This document shows, in pieces, positions 1 to 6,882 of a DNA stretch of 22,125 bases. Under the pieces are notes generated by a model. It was not told where the DNA came from. It was given only the letters and a program-made list of their open reading frames with translations, and did no database searches. Every line of letters starts with the position of its first letter. Within the stretch, counting starts at the first letter, position 1. The position numbers and the translations under genes are program-made. This DNA comes from JAVBNU01 sp031551265 (GTDB lineage Bacteria; Cyanobacteriota; Vampirovibrionia; Gastranaerophilales; Gastranaerophilaceae): positions 1-22,125 of the forward strand of contig JAVBNU010000039.1 of assembly GCA_031551265.1 (NCBI GenBank). Reading direction: 5' to 3'.

Positions 1-831
1 GATTTAACAAAGGAATTTGGCAAGTACGATCTGGCTATTGCTGTTGACACTGCAAAGATTCGGCTAATGGCTGATAATTATTACAGAGATATTTTCTCAA
101 ACGCGACAAAAACAGTAAAAATTGACCATCACCCGATAGAAACAATCACGGATGAAGCAACTCAAAAAACAACAGATAATAAATATGCTCAAATTAATTT
201 GATTGATACAACAGCCAACTCAGCAACGCAACTAATAATGCAATTTATGGAGCCAATGGGTATAAAGCCGGAACAGCTGCCATCGGTGTTTCATGAAAAT
301 ATTTTCTGTGGCTTACTGTCCGATACCGGGGGATTCAATTATATCAGGAACCACAAATCATTTTCAGATGCGGCCCTGCTGGTCCAACAAGGAGTAAAAT
401 GCTCGGAACTAAAAGATAAAATATTTGACGGTATCCCGAAAGAGGTCTTTGATGTAAGAAAATACGCGCTCAACCTTGTTTGCCTAACTGACGATGGAAA
501 AATCGCATATTTTGTCAGAGACGAAGAAATGAAGAGGCTACAAGATATTGCGTCCGAAAAAGGATATCGAGCACATGTAAGCAACGAGAGTAAACGAATG
601 GTGCAAGACCTGCTCAATATTGATGGAGTGGAAATTTCGTTCTACAAAACGGGCCCGCAGTTCAGTGTTCGCAGCAAAGATATTAATGTGAGCGGTATTG
701 CACAAAAATATGGCGGCGGCGGCCACCCGGGAGCCAGCGCCTTTCAAATTACAACAGATGAACCCGAAGAAGACATCGTTAAACGCGTCATCGCAGATTA
801 TACTTCCGAGTTGAAAAAACAAGGCAAATAG
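1..831 (+). CDS. nrnA: DHH-family phosphoesterase, NrnA-like (5' end outside window)
   Basis: The reading frame is open from base 1, so the start lies upstream; 276 residues are visible. The DHH motif (IDHHP, visible residues 41-45) is preceded by an acidic D-x-A-x-x-x-D stretch, and CGLLSDTGGF lies near residue 105. The C-terminal DHHA1 signature GGGGHPGAS is near residue 240. In the family, DHH aspartates and histidines bind Mn2+ and the GGGH loop binds the substrate. NrnA enzymes degrade nanoRNA (2-5 nt) and dephosphorylate pAp in the cytoplasm. The frame runs unbroken through the first ATG at 67, so that ATG is internal, not the start. The gene is convergent with rpsI. A cyclic-dinucleotide phosphodiesterase of the same fold (GdpP-type) cannot be excluded without the N-terminus, but the visible part has the simple DHH-DHHA1 layout of NrnA. 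Confidence 0.85.
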   Translation, partial: DLTKEFGKYDLAIAVDTAKIRLMADNYYRDIFSNATKTVKIDHHPIETITDEATQKTTDNKYAQINLIDTTANSATQLIMQFMEPMGIKPEQLPSVFHENIFCGLLSDTGGFNYIRNHKSFSDAALLVQQGVKCSELKDKIFDGIPKEVFDVRKYALNLVCLTDDGKIAYFVRDEEMKRLQDIASEKGYRAHVSNESKRMVQDLLNIDGVEISFYKTGPQFSVRSKDINVSGIAQKYGGGGHPGASAFQITTDEPEEDIVKRVIADYTSELKKQGK

Positions 832-857
832 CTTGAATGTGCGCTGCATTTTTAATT

Positions 858-946
858 TTTTGGTGGGTTAAGTAACTAAGGTGCAGGCACTAGTACGCCA
901 ATGCATTTTTTGCCTTAATGTTGGTGGGCTATAAGCACCACCCTAC
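858..946. repeat. GGTGGG-type short palindrome, degenerate copies
   Basis: A clear copy at 923-946 reads GGTGGGC, a short AT loop, then GC-A-CCACC and the tail CCCTAC. A weaker GGTGGGTTAAG copy begins at 858. The sequence matches the other GTAGGRTGGG palindromes in this window (near 5858, 7276, 7449, 7507, 13940). These elements sit only between genes here. They probably belong to the dispersed REP-like class; no transposase is visible nearby. Confidence 0.55.
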
Positions 947-993
947 TTTTATGGTCAATGGTTCAACAACATGCACGGCAAAAAATCGAAAAC

Positions 994-1026
994 AAAAAAA
1001 GAGCTCCGATGCGAAACTCTTTTTTT
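994..1026. terminator. Bidirectional terminator between nrnA and rpsI
   Basis: A run of A7-GAG (994-1003) is complementary to CTC-T7 (1017-1026) across a 13-base loop. On either strand this gives a GAG/CTC-based stem followed by a T-run. It lies about 20 bases past the rpsI stop on the minus strand and serves the convergent nrnA gene as well. Confidence 0.75.
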
Positions 1027-1045
1027 TGATATATTTTGTAAAGTA

Positions 1046-1441
1046 TTAACGTTTTGAGAATTGGAATCTTTTTCTTGCTTTTTTGCGGCCGTATTTTTTA
1101 CGTTCTTTAACACGCGCGTCACGTGTCAGCAAGCCTTCTTCGCGTAATACTTTTTTGTATTCAGGATTTACTTCAAGCAATGCTTTTGAGATACCGTGTT
1201 TGATTGCATCAGCCTGAGCTGCGATACCACCGCCGAATGCTCTTACTCTGACATCAAAGTTAGCTACATTGTCAGTAAGTGCAAGTGGCTTAAATATAGT
1301 CATTTCCAGTGCAGGGTGATTACCAAAATATGCTTTTAATGTTTTGCCGTTTACGAAAACTCTGCCCTTGCCTTTAACGAGTTTTACACAAGCGATAGCG
1401 CATTTTCTTCTGCCTGTTGCCATTATTCCTTCAGTAGTCAT
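1046..1441 (-). CDS. rpsI: 30S ribosomal protein S9 (uS9)
   Basis: The 131-residue product is normal in length for S9 and ends in the basic tail KKARKRFQFSKR, which reaches the P-site tRNA. The conserved core GRRKCAIA, GKGRVFVNGK, FGGGIAAQADAIKHGI and LLTRDARVKERKKYG is present. Start choice: the ATG at 1441 overlaps the last base of the rplM stop (TAATG) and has GGAGG seven bases upstream. A second ATG at 1423 (MATGRRK) has a shorter-spaced AAGGA. The coupled upstream start is preferred. It is the last gene of the infA-to-rpsI operon and is followed by a terminator at 994-1026. No rpmE or prfA follows, unlike the usual cyanobacterial order. Confidence 0.96.
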   Translation of the reverse strand: MTTEGIMATGRRKCAIACVKLVKGKGRVFVNGKTLKAYFGNHPALEMTIFKPLALTDNVANFDVRVRAFGGGIAAQADAIKHGISKALLEVNPEYKKVLREEGLLTRDARVKERKKYGRKKARKRFQFSKR

Positions 1442-1881
1442 TATTTAACCTCCACTTTTTTGTATTCAACAGGTTGTTGCGCTTGGTGCGGATGTTCGCT
1501 GCCTACGTATACTTTTAACTTGTTGAATTGCTCACCGCCCAATGTGTTGTGCGGTAACATACCTTTAACAGCTTTTTCGATTGCCGTTCTGGGATCTTTT
1601 TCCATTAAAGCTTTGAAGCTGATAGTTTTAAGACCACCGGGGTATCCTGTATGGTGATAATATTTTTTATCTGTCTCTTTATTACCGCTGACAGTGATTT
1701 TTTCAGCATTAATAACGATGACAAAGTCGCCTGTGTCAACGTGTGGTGTATATTGTGGTTTATGCTTTCCTCTTAGAAGATTTGCAGCTGTAGCAGCAAG
1801 ACGTCCGAGTTTTTGTCCTTCAGCGTCTATTATATACCACTTTCTTTCTACTTCTAAAGGCTTAGCAGAATAAGTTTTCAT
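1441..1881 (-). CDS. rplM: 50S ribosomal protein L13 (uL13)
   Basis: The 146-residue product matches the usual L13 length. It carries the conserved block WYIIDAEGQKLGRLA at the N-terminus, LRGKHKPQYTPHVDTGDFV and VKGMLPHN in the middle, and a short basic C-terminus. L13 is an early-assembling 23S rRNA-binding protein. The ATG at 1881 lies inside the end of truA (20-base overlap) and has GGAGG nine bases upstream within truA, so the two are probably translationally coupled. The stop codon overlaps the rpsI start by one base. The pair rplM-rpsI is nearly universal in bacteria. Confidence 0.97.
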   Translation of the reverse strand: MKTYSAKPLEVERKWYIIDAEGQKLGRLAATAANLLRGKHKPQYTPHVDTGDFVIVINAEKITVSGNKETDKKYYHHTGYPGGLKTISFKALMEKDPRTAIEKAVKGMLPHNTLGGEQFNKLKVYVGSEHPHQAQQPVEYKKVEVK

Positions 1882-2734
1882 TTATTATAGCCTCCATATT
1901 GCTGTTGTTATTGTATTCTACTTTCATCAGATACAACCCTTCGGGTGTAACTGTTTTCCCTGCTTTTTGGCGGTCTTTGCTTTCGAGAATTTCTTTCATT
2001 ACCGACGGAGGTAGTGAGTTTTCTTCAATCATAAGCATCGTTCCGACTATTATCCGCACCATATTATATAGGAATCTGTCAGCCACTAAATCAATATAAA
2101 TCATATCGTTTTTAGTTTTTGAAGCTTGCGCTATATAAATATTGCACTCTTTTGCGGGGTTTTCGGTCTTTGAGCATTTAAAAGTTGTGAAATCATGTTT
2201 CCCTTTTAAATAACCCAACGATTCATTTATTCTCTCTATGTCTAATCCATTGCGAATCAGAAGAGAGGGCTTATCCCAGGTGCTACGATGTTTGCGGTTT
2301 GCAATTATGTAGCGGTACCAACGCCATTTCGCACTTTTTTGTGCGTGAAAAGTTTTATCAACTTCTCTTAGATTTTTTACACTAATATCATTAGGTAAAA
2401 GCGCGTTTAGCGAGTTTAGCATTTTGTTCGAATCGATTTCACAATCTGTATCAAAATGAGCAACTTGTGCCAGTGCGTTTACTCCGGCGTCGGTTCTGCC
2501 TGAGAATATTGTTTTTGTATTGGTCTTTATCAATGTGCTAAGAGCTTGTTCCAGCTCGCCTTGTATAGTTTTTATATCGGGATTATTGATTCGTTTTTTG
2601 TCGAGTTTACCTTTTCCACATTGTTCGGGGTTGTTTGACGTTGAACTTTTATTTGAGCCCCCCTCGCATTGTATTTGGCTTCCTGCGTATGCTGCGCCGA
2701 TATATTCGATGTCGATAGCCCAACGTTGAGGCAT
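1862..2734 (-). CDS. truA: tRNA pseudouridine(38-40) synthase TruA
   Basis: TruA isomerises uridines 38, 39 and 40 in the tRNA anticodon arm. The catalytic motif is FSGRTDAGV with Asp82; the family's next residue is usually His (GVHA) but is Asn here. FHAQKSAKWRWYRYII matches the family block FHARFSAK..YRY, and FLYNMVRIIVGTML and TPEGLYLMKVEY complete the fold. At 290 residues it is longer than most TruA (about 245-270). About 30 extra hydrophilic residues (roughly 22-54, rich in Ser, Asn, Lys, with two Cys) separate the first strand from the TIQGELEQAL helix. A 16-residue tail overlaps rplM. It starts at ATG 2734, 8 bases after rplQ, with only a weak AGG upstream. Confidence 0.95.
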   Translation of the reverse strand: MPQRWAIDIEYIGAAYAGSQIQCEGGSNKSSTSNNPEQCGKGKLDKKRINNPDIKTIQGELEQALSTLIKTNTKTIFSGRTDAGVNALAQVAHFDTDCEIDSNKMLNSLNALLPNDISVKNLREVDKTFHAQKSAKWRWYRYIIANRKHRSTWDKPSLLIRNGLDIERINESLGYLKGKHDFTTFKCSKTENPAKECNIYIAQASKTKNDMIYIDLVADRFLYNMVRIIVGTMLMIEENSLPPSVMKEILESKDRQKAGKTVTPEGLYLMKVEYNNNSNMEAIINENLFC

Positions 2735-2742
2735 AATTTTGC

Positions 2743-3171
2743 CTAGACTAATTGGATTAAAGCCATCTCGGAAGCGTCACCGCGACGTGGCGGCATACGG
2801 TAAATACGTGTGTAACCACCTTTGCGGTCAGCGTATTTTTTTCCGATTACTCTGAATAGTTTTCTCAAAACTGTTTGAGAAGTGTATTTTTTGCCTTTTT
2901 CTTTTGTCTCTGTCAACTCGCCGCTAGTCATGTCGATGAATTTGCCTGTTTCTTTGTTATAAATACGACCTGCTGCGTGACGGATTGAGTTTAAGTCACC
3001 ACATTTTGCCATTGTGATTATAGTTTCGGCATAGGGTCTAAGAGCTTTTGCTCTGGCCATTGTGGTTGTTATTTCATCATGTAAGAACAGCTCAGTCGCC
3101 AAAGCACGCAATAGTGCTTTTCTTTGGTCTTGGGCTCTTCCCAGTCTGTGTTTTTTGGATTGGTGTCTCAT
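2743..3171 (-). CDS. rplQ: 50S ribosomal protein L17 (bL17)
   Basis: The N-terminus MRHQSKKHRLGRAQDQRKAL is the L17 signature, followed by LRALATELFLHDEITTTMARAK and the C-terminal block YADRKGGYTRIYRMPPRRGDASEMALIQL. The 142 residues exceed the usual 115-130 because of a polar segment at about residues 70-97 (ETGKFIDMTSGELTETKEKG) in the middle of the chain. It has a good Shine-Dalgarno (AAGGAT) upstream and lies 17 bases after rpoA, so it is in the same transcript. L17 lines the peptide exit tunnel region of the 50S subunit. Confidence 0.96.
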   Translation of the reverse strand: MRHQSKKHRLGRAQDQRKALLRALATELFLHDEITTTMARAKALRPYAETIITMAKCGDLNSIRHAAGRIYNKETGKFIDMTSGELTETKEKGKKYTSQTVLRKLFRVIGKKYADRKGGYTRIYRMPPRRGDASEMALIQLV

Positions 3172-3188
3172 TTTATGAATCCTTTATA

Positions 3189-4166
3189 TTATATAGTGTA
3201 TTCTTCTACACCTTCGGGATTAGGCATCAAATCAAGTCCTACTGAGTGTAATTTCTCAATAACTTCATCTGATGATTTTTTACCGAAGTTTTTAATGTTC
3301 AATAAATCGTGCTCTGATTTTTTCAAAAGCTCTTGCATTGAATTGATGCTTGCACGTTTCAAACAGTTATATGCTCTTACTGACAATTCCAGATCCTCGA
3401 TTGTAATATCAGTAGTTTCGCCTACTTCTTCCTCTTCTTCTTCAATGATTTGAGGCGTTGGAAGCGATGGAGCTTGACCTGTGATTGCTGCAATTTGTGA
3501 TAAACGCTCAATCAAGAGATTAGCTGCCATTGATAATGCTGCGCTAACTTCAACACTGCCGTTAGACCAGATTTCTAATGATAATTTATCAAAGTCGATA
3601 AACTCACCTACACGGGCGTTTTCTACGTTGTAGCTAACGCGTTTGATAGGCATAAACGATGCGTCAATCGGTAACATATCGATTGGCATACCGCCTTTGT
3701 TTTCTTTTAATACATCTTGAGTGATGTAGCCTTTGCCGGTTTCAACAATGATATCAGCGTGAATGCTTCCACCTTCAGCGATTGTGCAGATAACCCAGTC
3801 AGGGTTTACAACTTTTACGCCTAATGGAAGTTGGATATCGCTTGCCAGTACAGGACCGGCTTTATCAACGTCTAGTCTTAAGTGCTGAACGTCGCTGTTG
3901 TCAGTTTTAACAACAAGACCTTTCAGGTTTAGCATTATGTCAATTACGTCTTCAACAACACCGGGTATAGATGTGTATTCGTGAGTTATACCTTCAATTC
4001 TTAAAGATGTAACGGCGCTTCCTTCCAGTGAAGAAAGTAAGACACGTCTAAGTGAGTTACCGATAGTTGTACCGAAACCTCTTTCTAGTGGCTCGATTAC
4101 GAATTTACCATACTGGGAACCGTCTGAACTTGTTGTGGTTGTTACACATTTTATTTTTAATTCCAT
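3189..4166 (-). CDS. rpoA: DNA-directed RNA polymerase subunit alpha
   Basis: The alpha subunit dimerises to seed RNA polymerase assembly and contacts activators and UP-element DNA through its C-terminal domain. The N-terminal domain shows FVIEPLERGFGTTIGNSLRRVLLSSLEG and VEDVIDIMLNLK. A short acidic linker (EEEEEE) leads to the C-terminal domain (LELSVRAYNCLKRASINSMQEL and the helix-hairpin-helix NIKNFGKKSSDEVIEKL). The start is the ATG at 4166, giving 325 residues beginning MELKIKCV. It has AGGAG nine bases upstream in the 18-base gap after rpsD. An in-frame TTG at 4184 lies upstream of that ribosome site and is not used. Confidence 0.97.
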   Translation of the reverse strand: MELKIKCVTTTTSSDGSQYGKFVIEPLERGFGTTIGNSLRRVLLSSLEGSAVTSLRIEGITHEYTSIPGVVEDVIDIMLNLKGLVVKTDNSDVQHLRLDVDKAGPVLASDIQLPLGVKVVNPDWVICTIAEGGSIHADIIVETGKGYITQDVLKENKGGMPIDMLPIDASFMPIKRVSYNVENARVGEFIDFDKLSLEIWSNGSVEVSAALSMAANLLIERLSQIAAITGQAPSLPTPQIIEEEEEEVGETTDITIEDLELSVRAYNCLKRASINSMQELLKKSEHDLLNIKNFGKKSSDEVIEKLHSVGLDLMPNPEGVEEYTI

Positions 4167-4184
4167 GTTTTTTATCTCCTGCAA

Positions 4185-4787
4185 TTACTTAGAATAATAC
4201 TCAATAACTAACTGTTCTTTGAATTCCGGGTCCATTTCTTCGCGTTCCGGGATTCTATCGAAAGAAATATTTTGTTTTTCTTTGTCGATAGTCATCCAAA
4301 CAGGAGCGATAGCCATATCAATGGAATCAGTCACAGATTTGATGAAGTTATTGCTTTTGGTTTTTACTGTGATAACATCGCCGGGTTTAACGAGATAAGA
4401 TGGAATATCAACTTTTCTACCGTTAACCAAAACGTGTCCGTGGTTTACAACCTGACGAGATTGTTTTCTTGTGATGGCAAATCCAGCTCTGAACACTACG
4501 TTGTCGAGCCTGCTTTCTAAAAGTTGTAAAAGGATAGTACCTGTAACACCACTTCTTCTTGCAGCTTCTACGTAATATTTTGCAAATTGTTTTTCACTTA
4601 CCAAGTATGTGAAACGAATTTTTTGTTTTTCTTTTAATTGCAACGCGTACTCAGAAAGTTTTTTTCTAGCAGCACCATGCTGACCTGAAGCACTTTGCCT
4701 GATAGAACTTACCAACATTCTGTTCGATAAGTCTGTGACTTTGCGGTTGCGATATAATTTATTTGTAGGTCCTGTATATCTAGCCAA
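4185..4787 (-). CDS. rpsD: 30S ribosomal protein S4 (uS4), TTG start
   Basis: The 200-residue product carries the S4 N-terminus MARYTGPTNKLYR and the S4 RNA-binding domain (LESRLDNVVFRAGFAITRKQSRQVVNHGHVLVNGRKVDIPS). S4 is a primary 16S-binding assembly protein. The start codon is TTG at 4787: the conserved MARYTGP must be the N-terminus, and AAGGAG lies eight bases upstream, so no ATG is missing. The chain has no cysteine at all, so it is a zinc-free (C-minus) S4, and the N-terminal segment is correspondingly shorter than in zinc-binding forms. It sits between rpsK and rpoA, as in most bacteria; in photosynthetic cyanobacteria rpsD is usually elsewhere. Confidence 0.96.
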   Translation of the reverse strand: MARYTGPTNKLYRNRKVTDLSNRMLVSSIRQSASGQHGAARKKLSEYALQLKEKQKIRFTYLVSEKQFAKYYVEAARRSGVTGTILLQLLESRLDNVVFRAGFAITRKQSRQVVNHGHVLVNGRKVDIPSYLVKPGDVITVKTKSNNFIKSVTDSIDMAIAPVWMTIDKEKQNISFDRIPEREEMDPEFKEQLVIEYYSK

Positions 4788-4829
4788 TTTTTTGACTCCT
4801 TATTTTGTTTTTGTACTTCTTTTTATGTA

Positions 4830-4901
4830 TTCTTACTCGCTCGCGTTAAACGGGTTTTCAGGTCGGCGAAGCCGCCCTGGCGCCCTCCGCTCGCTCGCGC
4901 T
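4830..4901. repeat. GC-rich repeat element, copy 1 (rpsK-rpsD spacer)
   Basis: A GC-rich block stands out in AT-rich surroundings. It opens with TTCTTACTCGCTCGCG, has a central hairpin CAGG-t-CGGC-gaa-GCCG-c-CCTG, and closes with CTCGCTCGCGCTA at the rpsK stop codon. It is clearly related to the block at 5310-5387 (same ends, same central hairpin position, different hairpin sequence). The transcript must read through it, so it may act as an RNA hairpin. Confidence 0.6.
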
Positions 4902-5286
4902 ACACTCTACGTTTTTTAGGAGGACGGCAGCCGTTGTGAGGAACTGGGGTCACATCCTTAATTAATGTAATTTCCAAGCCGGCAGCTTGAATAGCTCTGA
5001 TAGCTGTTTCTCTGCCTGAACCCGGTCCTTTGATATAGACTTCAACTTTTTTCATACCTTGGTCGATTGATTTCTTCGCAACTAATTCAGCTGCTGATTG
5101 TGCTGCGAATGGAGTGCCTTTTCGTGCACCTTTGAAACCACAAGCACCGGCTGATGCCCAGGCAATTGCGTTGCCCATAGTATCAGATGAAGTAACGATG
5201 GTATTATTGAAAGTTGATTGTATGTGCACAACACCTTGCAGCACATTCTTTTTTTCTTTCTTTTTTGTTTTTACCGGTCTAGCCAT
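4900..5286 (-). CDS. rpsK: 30S ribosomal protein S11 (uS11)
   Basis: The 128-residue product has the S11 core: GVVHIQSTFNNTIVTSSDTMGNAIAWASAGACGFKGARKGTPFAAQ in outline, then VYIKGPGSGRETAIRAIQAAGLEI and the C-terminal DVTPVPHNGCRPPKKRRV. S11 forms the platform of the 30S subunit with S7 and S18. Its N-terminal basic stretch (KTKKKEKKN) is normal. The ATG at 5286 has an AAAGGAG about 12 bases upstream. It sits 112 bases before rpsD and 99 bases after rpsM; both gaps are filled by related GC-rich repeats. Confidence 0.97.
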   Translation of the reverse strand: MARPVKTKKKEKKNVLQGVVHIQSTFNNTIVTSSDTMGNAIAWASAGACGFKGARKGTPFAAQSAAELVAKKSIDQGMKKVEVYIKGPGSGRETAIRAIQAAGLEITLIKDVTPVPHNGCRPPKKRRV

Positions 5287-5309
5287 TGTCTTATATTACT
5301 CCTTTAATT

Positions 5310-5387
5310 GTTCTTGCTCACTCGCCTTTAGCGGCGTTTCGGGTTTTGCTGACCGCAAACCCCTTCAGCCTCGGCTCGGTCGCGCTT
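5310..5387. repeat. GC-rich repeat element, copy 2 (rpsM-rpsK spacer)
   Basis: This block begins TTCTTGCTCACTCGCC, contains a hairpin with arms GGGTTT and AAACCC around TGC...CGC, and ends CTCGGTCGCGCTTA at the rpsM stop. It aligns end to end with copy 1 at 4830-4901, with most changes in the hairpin. Both copies abut a stop codon on the minus strand, which suggests insertion just after coding sequences or spread by recombination. Confidence 0.6.
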
Positions 5388-5751
5388 ATTTTTTCTTAGA
5401 AACAGGACCGGTTTTTTTGCCGCGTCTTGTTCTTGCATTTGTTTTAGTTCTTTGACCTCTTGCAGGCAGTTTACGTCTGTGACGCATACCACGGTAAGAG
5501 TTAATTTCGCTTAATCTTTTTACGTTTAAGGTTTCTTCTCTTTTCAAGTCACCTTCTATAGTATAGTGAGAAATCTCGTTTCTTAGTTGTTTAATATCGT
5601 CATCTGTAAGGTCGTCAGTTCTCAAATCGAACGAAATACCTGCAGCTGTCAATATTTTGGCCGAACGAGTAGGTCCTATGCCGTAAATATAGGTTAATGC
5701 TATTATCATTCTTTTGTTACGGGGTAAATCGACCCCTGCGAGTCTTGCCAT
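5386..5751 (-). CDS. rpsM: 30S ribosomal protein S13 (uS13)
   Basis: The start is the ATG at 5751 (MARLAGVDLPRNKRM), which has AAAGGAG five bases upstream; a longer in-frame extension to 5784 lies upstream of that site and is not conserved. The 121-residue chain contains YIYGIGPTRSAKIL (helix-hairpin-helix), SYRGMRHRRKLPARGQRTKTNARTRRG in outline, and a lysine-rich tail. S13 contacts the P-site tRNA and forms inter-subunit bridges. On the minus strand, the leader between 5752 and 5800 holds two small hairpins (ACACC/GGTGT and GCCC/GGGC) just before the ribosome site, which might affect translation. Confidence 0.96.
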   Translation of the reverse strand: MARLAGVDLPRNKRMIIALTYIYGIGPTRSAKILTAAGISFDLRTDDLTDDDIKQLRNEISHYTIEGDLKREETLNVKRLSEINSYRGMRHRRKLPARGQRTKTNARTRRGKKTGPVSKKK

Positions 5752-5857
5752 TTTGTCTCCTTTGCCCTTCGGGCTGTCCTTCACACCGCTCTTGGTGTTA
5801 TTAACTATATTAAACTGTGTTGTTTACTGTGTAATTTTAGGCTTATTTTTATCTTTT

Positions 5858-5878
5858 GGTGCGTGGGACGCACCCTAC
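5858..5878. repeat. GTAGGGTGCG-type palindrome in rpmJ-rpsM spacer
   Basis: A perfect stem GGTGCGT / ACGCACC (5858-5864 and 5868-5874) with loop GGG is followed by CTAC. It is the same family as the GTAGGRTGGG palindromes elsewhere in the window. The 188-base spacer also holds a small CCCAC/GTGGG hairpin at 5927-5939 that touches the rpmJ stop codon. Confidence 0.55.
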
Positions 5879-5939
5879 TTTAGTACATTTATCTTGTCAA
5901 TTGAGCCAATCAACCAGTGATTGAAACCCACCTTGTGGG

Positions 5940-6053
5940 CTATCCTTGTCTTTGTTTGTGTTTTGGGTTTTCACAAATTACAATGATAACACCTGCTCTT
6001 TTGATAATCTTACATTTATCGCATATTTTTTTTACTGATGATCTAACTTTCAT
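5940..6053 (-). CDS. rpmJ: 50S ribosomal protein L36 (bL36)
   Basis: This 37-codon gene translates to MKVRSSVKKICDKCKII... ending ENPKHKQRQG. Length and sequence match bacterial L36. The zinc site is complete: Cys11, Cys14, Cys27 and His32, so this is the zinc-binding (C-plus) form. The ATG at 6053 has AAGGA eight bases upstream. It lies 22 bases downstream of infA, the classic infA-rpmJ-rpsM order. Confidence 0.97.
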   Translation of the reverse strand: MKVRSSVKKICDKCKIIKRAGVIIVICENPKHKQRQG

Positions 6054-6075
6054 GGCTTGTTCCTTTTCAAGTTTT

Positions 6076-6291
6076 TTATTTTAGTCTGTAAGTAATACGT
6101 CCGCGTGTGAGGTCATAGGGGGTCATTTCGACTTTTACTTTATCTCCTGGTAAAATTCTTATGAAATTTTTTCTGATTTTTCCTGAGATATGTGCCAGAA
6201 TTTCGTGTCCGTTATCGAGTTCAACTCTAAACATAGCGTTTGGCATTGATTCTAGTATTTTTCCTTCAAATTCAAGGACGTCTTTTGACAT
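6076..6291 (-). CDS. infA: Translation initiation factor IF-1
   Basis: The 71-residue product is a single S1-like OB fold. Conserved segments are EFEGKILESMPNAMFRVELDNGHEILAHISGKIRKNFIRILPGDKVKVEMTPYDLTRGRITYR in outline, matching family length (about 72). IF-1 binds the 30S A site and helps IF-2 and IF-3 select the initiator tRNA. ATG at 6291 has GAGG five bases upstream. It is the first gene of the operon here. The secY-adk-map genes that often precede it are absent and a gene-free region with a promoter lies upstream, so this operon has been cut off from the upstream ribosomal cluster. Confidence 0.97.
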   Translation of the reverse strand: MSKDVLEFEGKILESMPNAMFRVELDNGHEILAHISGKIRKNFIRILPGDKVKVEMTPYDLTRGRITYRLK

Positions 6292-6382
6292 TAAAGCCTC
6301 TTGTTACTTACTTTTGTATACTTAATAATTAATGATACATGCTGAAAATTTTGACGCAAGTTAATTTTTTCAACCAAAACGC

Positions 6383-6412
6383 ATATTACAAGGCTGCTTT
6401 AAAAACTGTCAA
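6383..6412 (-). promoter_or_regulatory. Sigma70-type promoter for the infA-rpsI operon
   Basis: On the minus strand, a perfect -35 TTGACA (6412-6407) is followed after 18 bases by TAATAT (6388-6383). The predicted start near 6376 leaves about an 85-base leader before infA. A weaker second pair, TTGCGT (6359-6354) and TATCAT (6337-6332) with a 16-base spacer, lies downstream and could be a second promoter. Confidence 0.6.
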
Positions 6413-6611
6413 TATTTTGTTTTTTTAAACATGCAACTTATATAGTTTTTGTAACTATTGCCGACCATCAATGCAGATGTGTATTTGCAGACTTAAATGT
6501 TAAGTTTTATTAAAATTAAATTATTTAAATCTTTATAAAAACAAACTGACTTCTTGTTATTTTATTTTCAGATATAGCATCAGCCCAATAATATCACGAA
6601 CAATTATTTGT

Positions 6612-6649
6612 CTCATTTCTTTCTTTTTCTGGCAAAAAGAAAGTATGAG
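6612..6649. repeat. Long imperfect hairpin
   Basis: The arms CTTTCTTTTT (6619-6628) and AAAAAGAAAG (6634-6643) are perfect complements around the loop CTGGC. CTCAT (6612-6616) and ATGAG (6645-6649) extend the stem after a small asymmetric bulge. It is followed by T-rich sequence on neither strand in the classic way, so it is listed as an inverted repeat rather than a terminator. Confidence 0.6.
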
Positions 6650-6747
6650 CCATAAATTTGGTGGGGAGAAAAAATTTAGGTGTAATTGTTAAGAAATATG
6701 AAAATGAATTTTTCATGCCCGAAACTTGCTCAATGATAAAATTTTAA

Positions 6748-6824
6748 GGGTAAGGGTAAGGGTAAGGGTAAGGGTAAGGGTAAGGGTAAGGGTAAGGGTA
6801 AGGGTAAGGGTAAGGGTAAGGGTA
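6748..6824 (+). repeat. Hexanucleotide tandem repeat (GGGTAA)12
   Basis: Twelve perfect GGGTAA units plus a partial GGGTA give 13 evenly spaced GGG runs on the plus strand, with no interruption. Such spacing fits G-quadruplex folding. The array ends about 60 bases before the start of the 6883 gene, within its likely promoter or leader region. Perfect tracts of this size usually change length by strand slippage, so it could tune or switch that gene. Confidence 0.9.
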
Positions 6825-6882
6825 GCAAATTTTTTTATGTTTGTTTTTAAAGCAAGTGTAACCACAATTGGAAGGAATCGAG

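Larger units (their letters stand above)
6292..6882. other. Gene-free region with hairpin and tandem repeat
   Basis: This 591-base AT-rich interval separates the divergent infA operon and the 6883 gene. I see the infA promoter (6383-6412), a long inverted repeat (6612-6649) and a GGGTAA tandem array (6748-6824). No credible ORF is present; a 12-codon ATG frame near 6699 has no ribosome site. I recognise no tRNA or known small RNA here. Confidence 0.7.

Noticed and set aside
831..1045. tRNA or small RNA gene in the nrnA-rpsI spacer
   Set aside because: No cloverleaf or T-loop consensus is visible; the region is explained by repeats and a terminator.
6699..6738. 12-codon ORF before the GGGTAA array
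   Set aside because: No ribosome site, no structure and a very short product; likely chance.
6748..6824. CRISPR array
   Set aside because: The units are six bases with no spacers; it is a simple tandem repeat and no cas gene is nearby.
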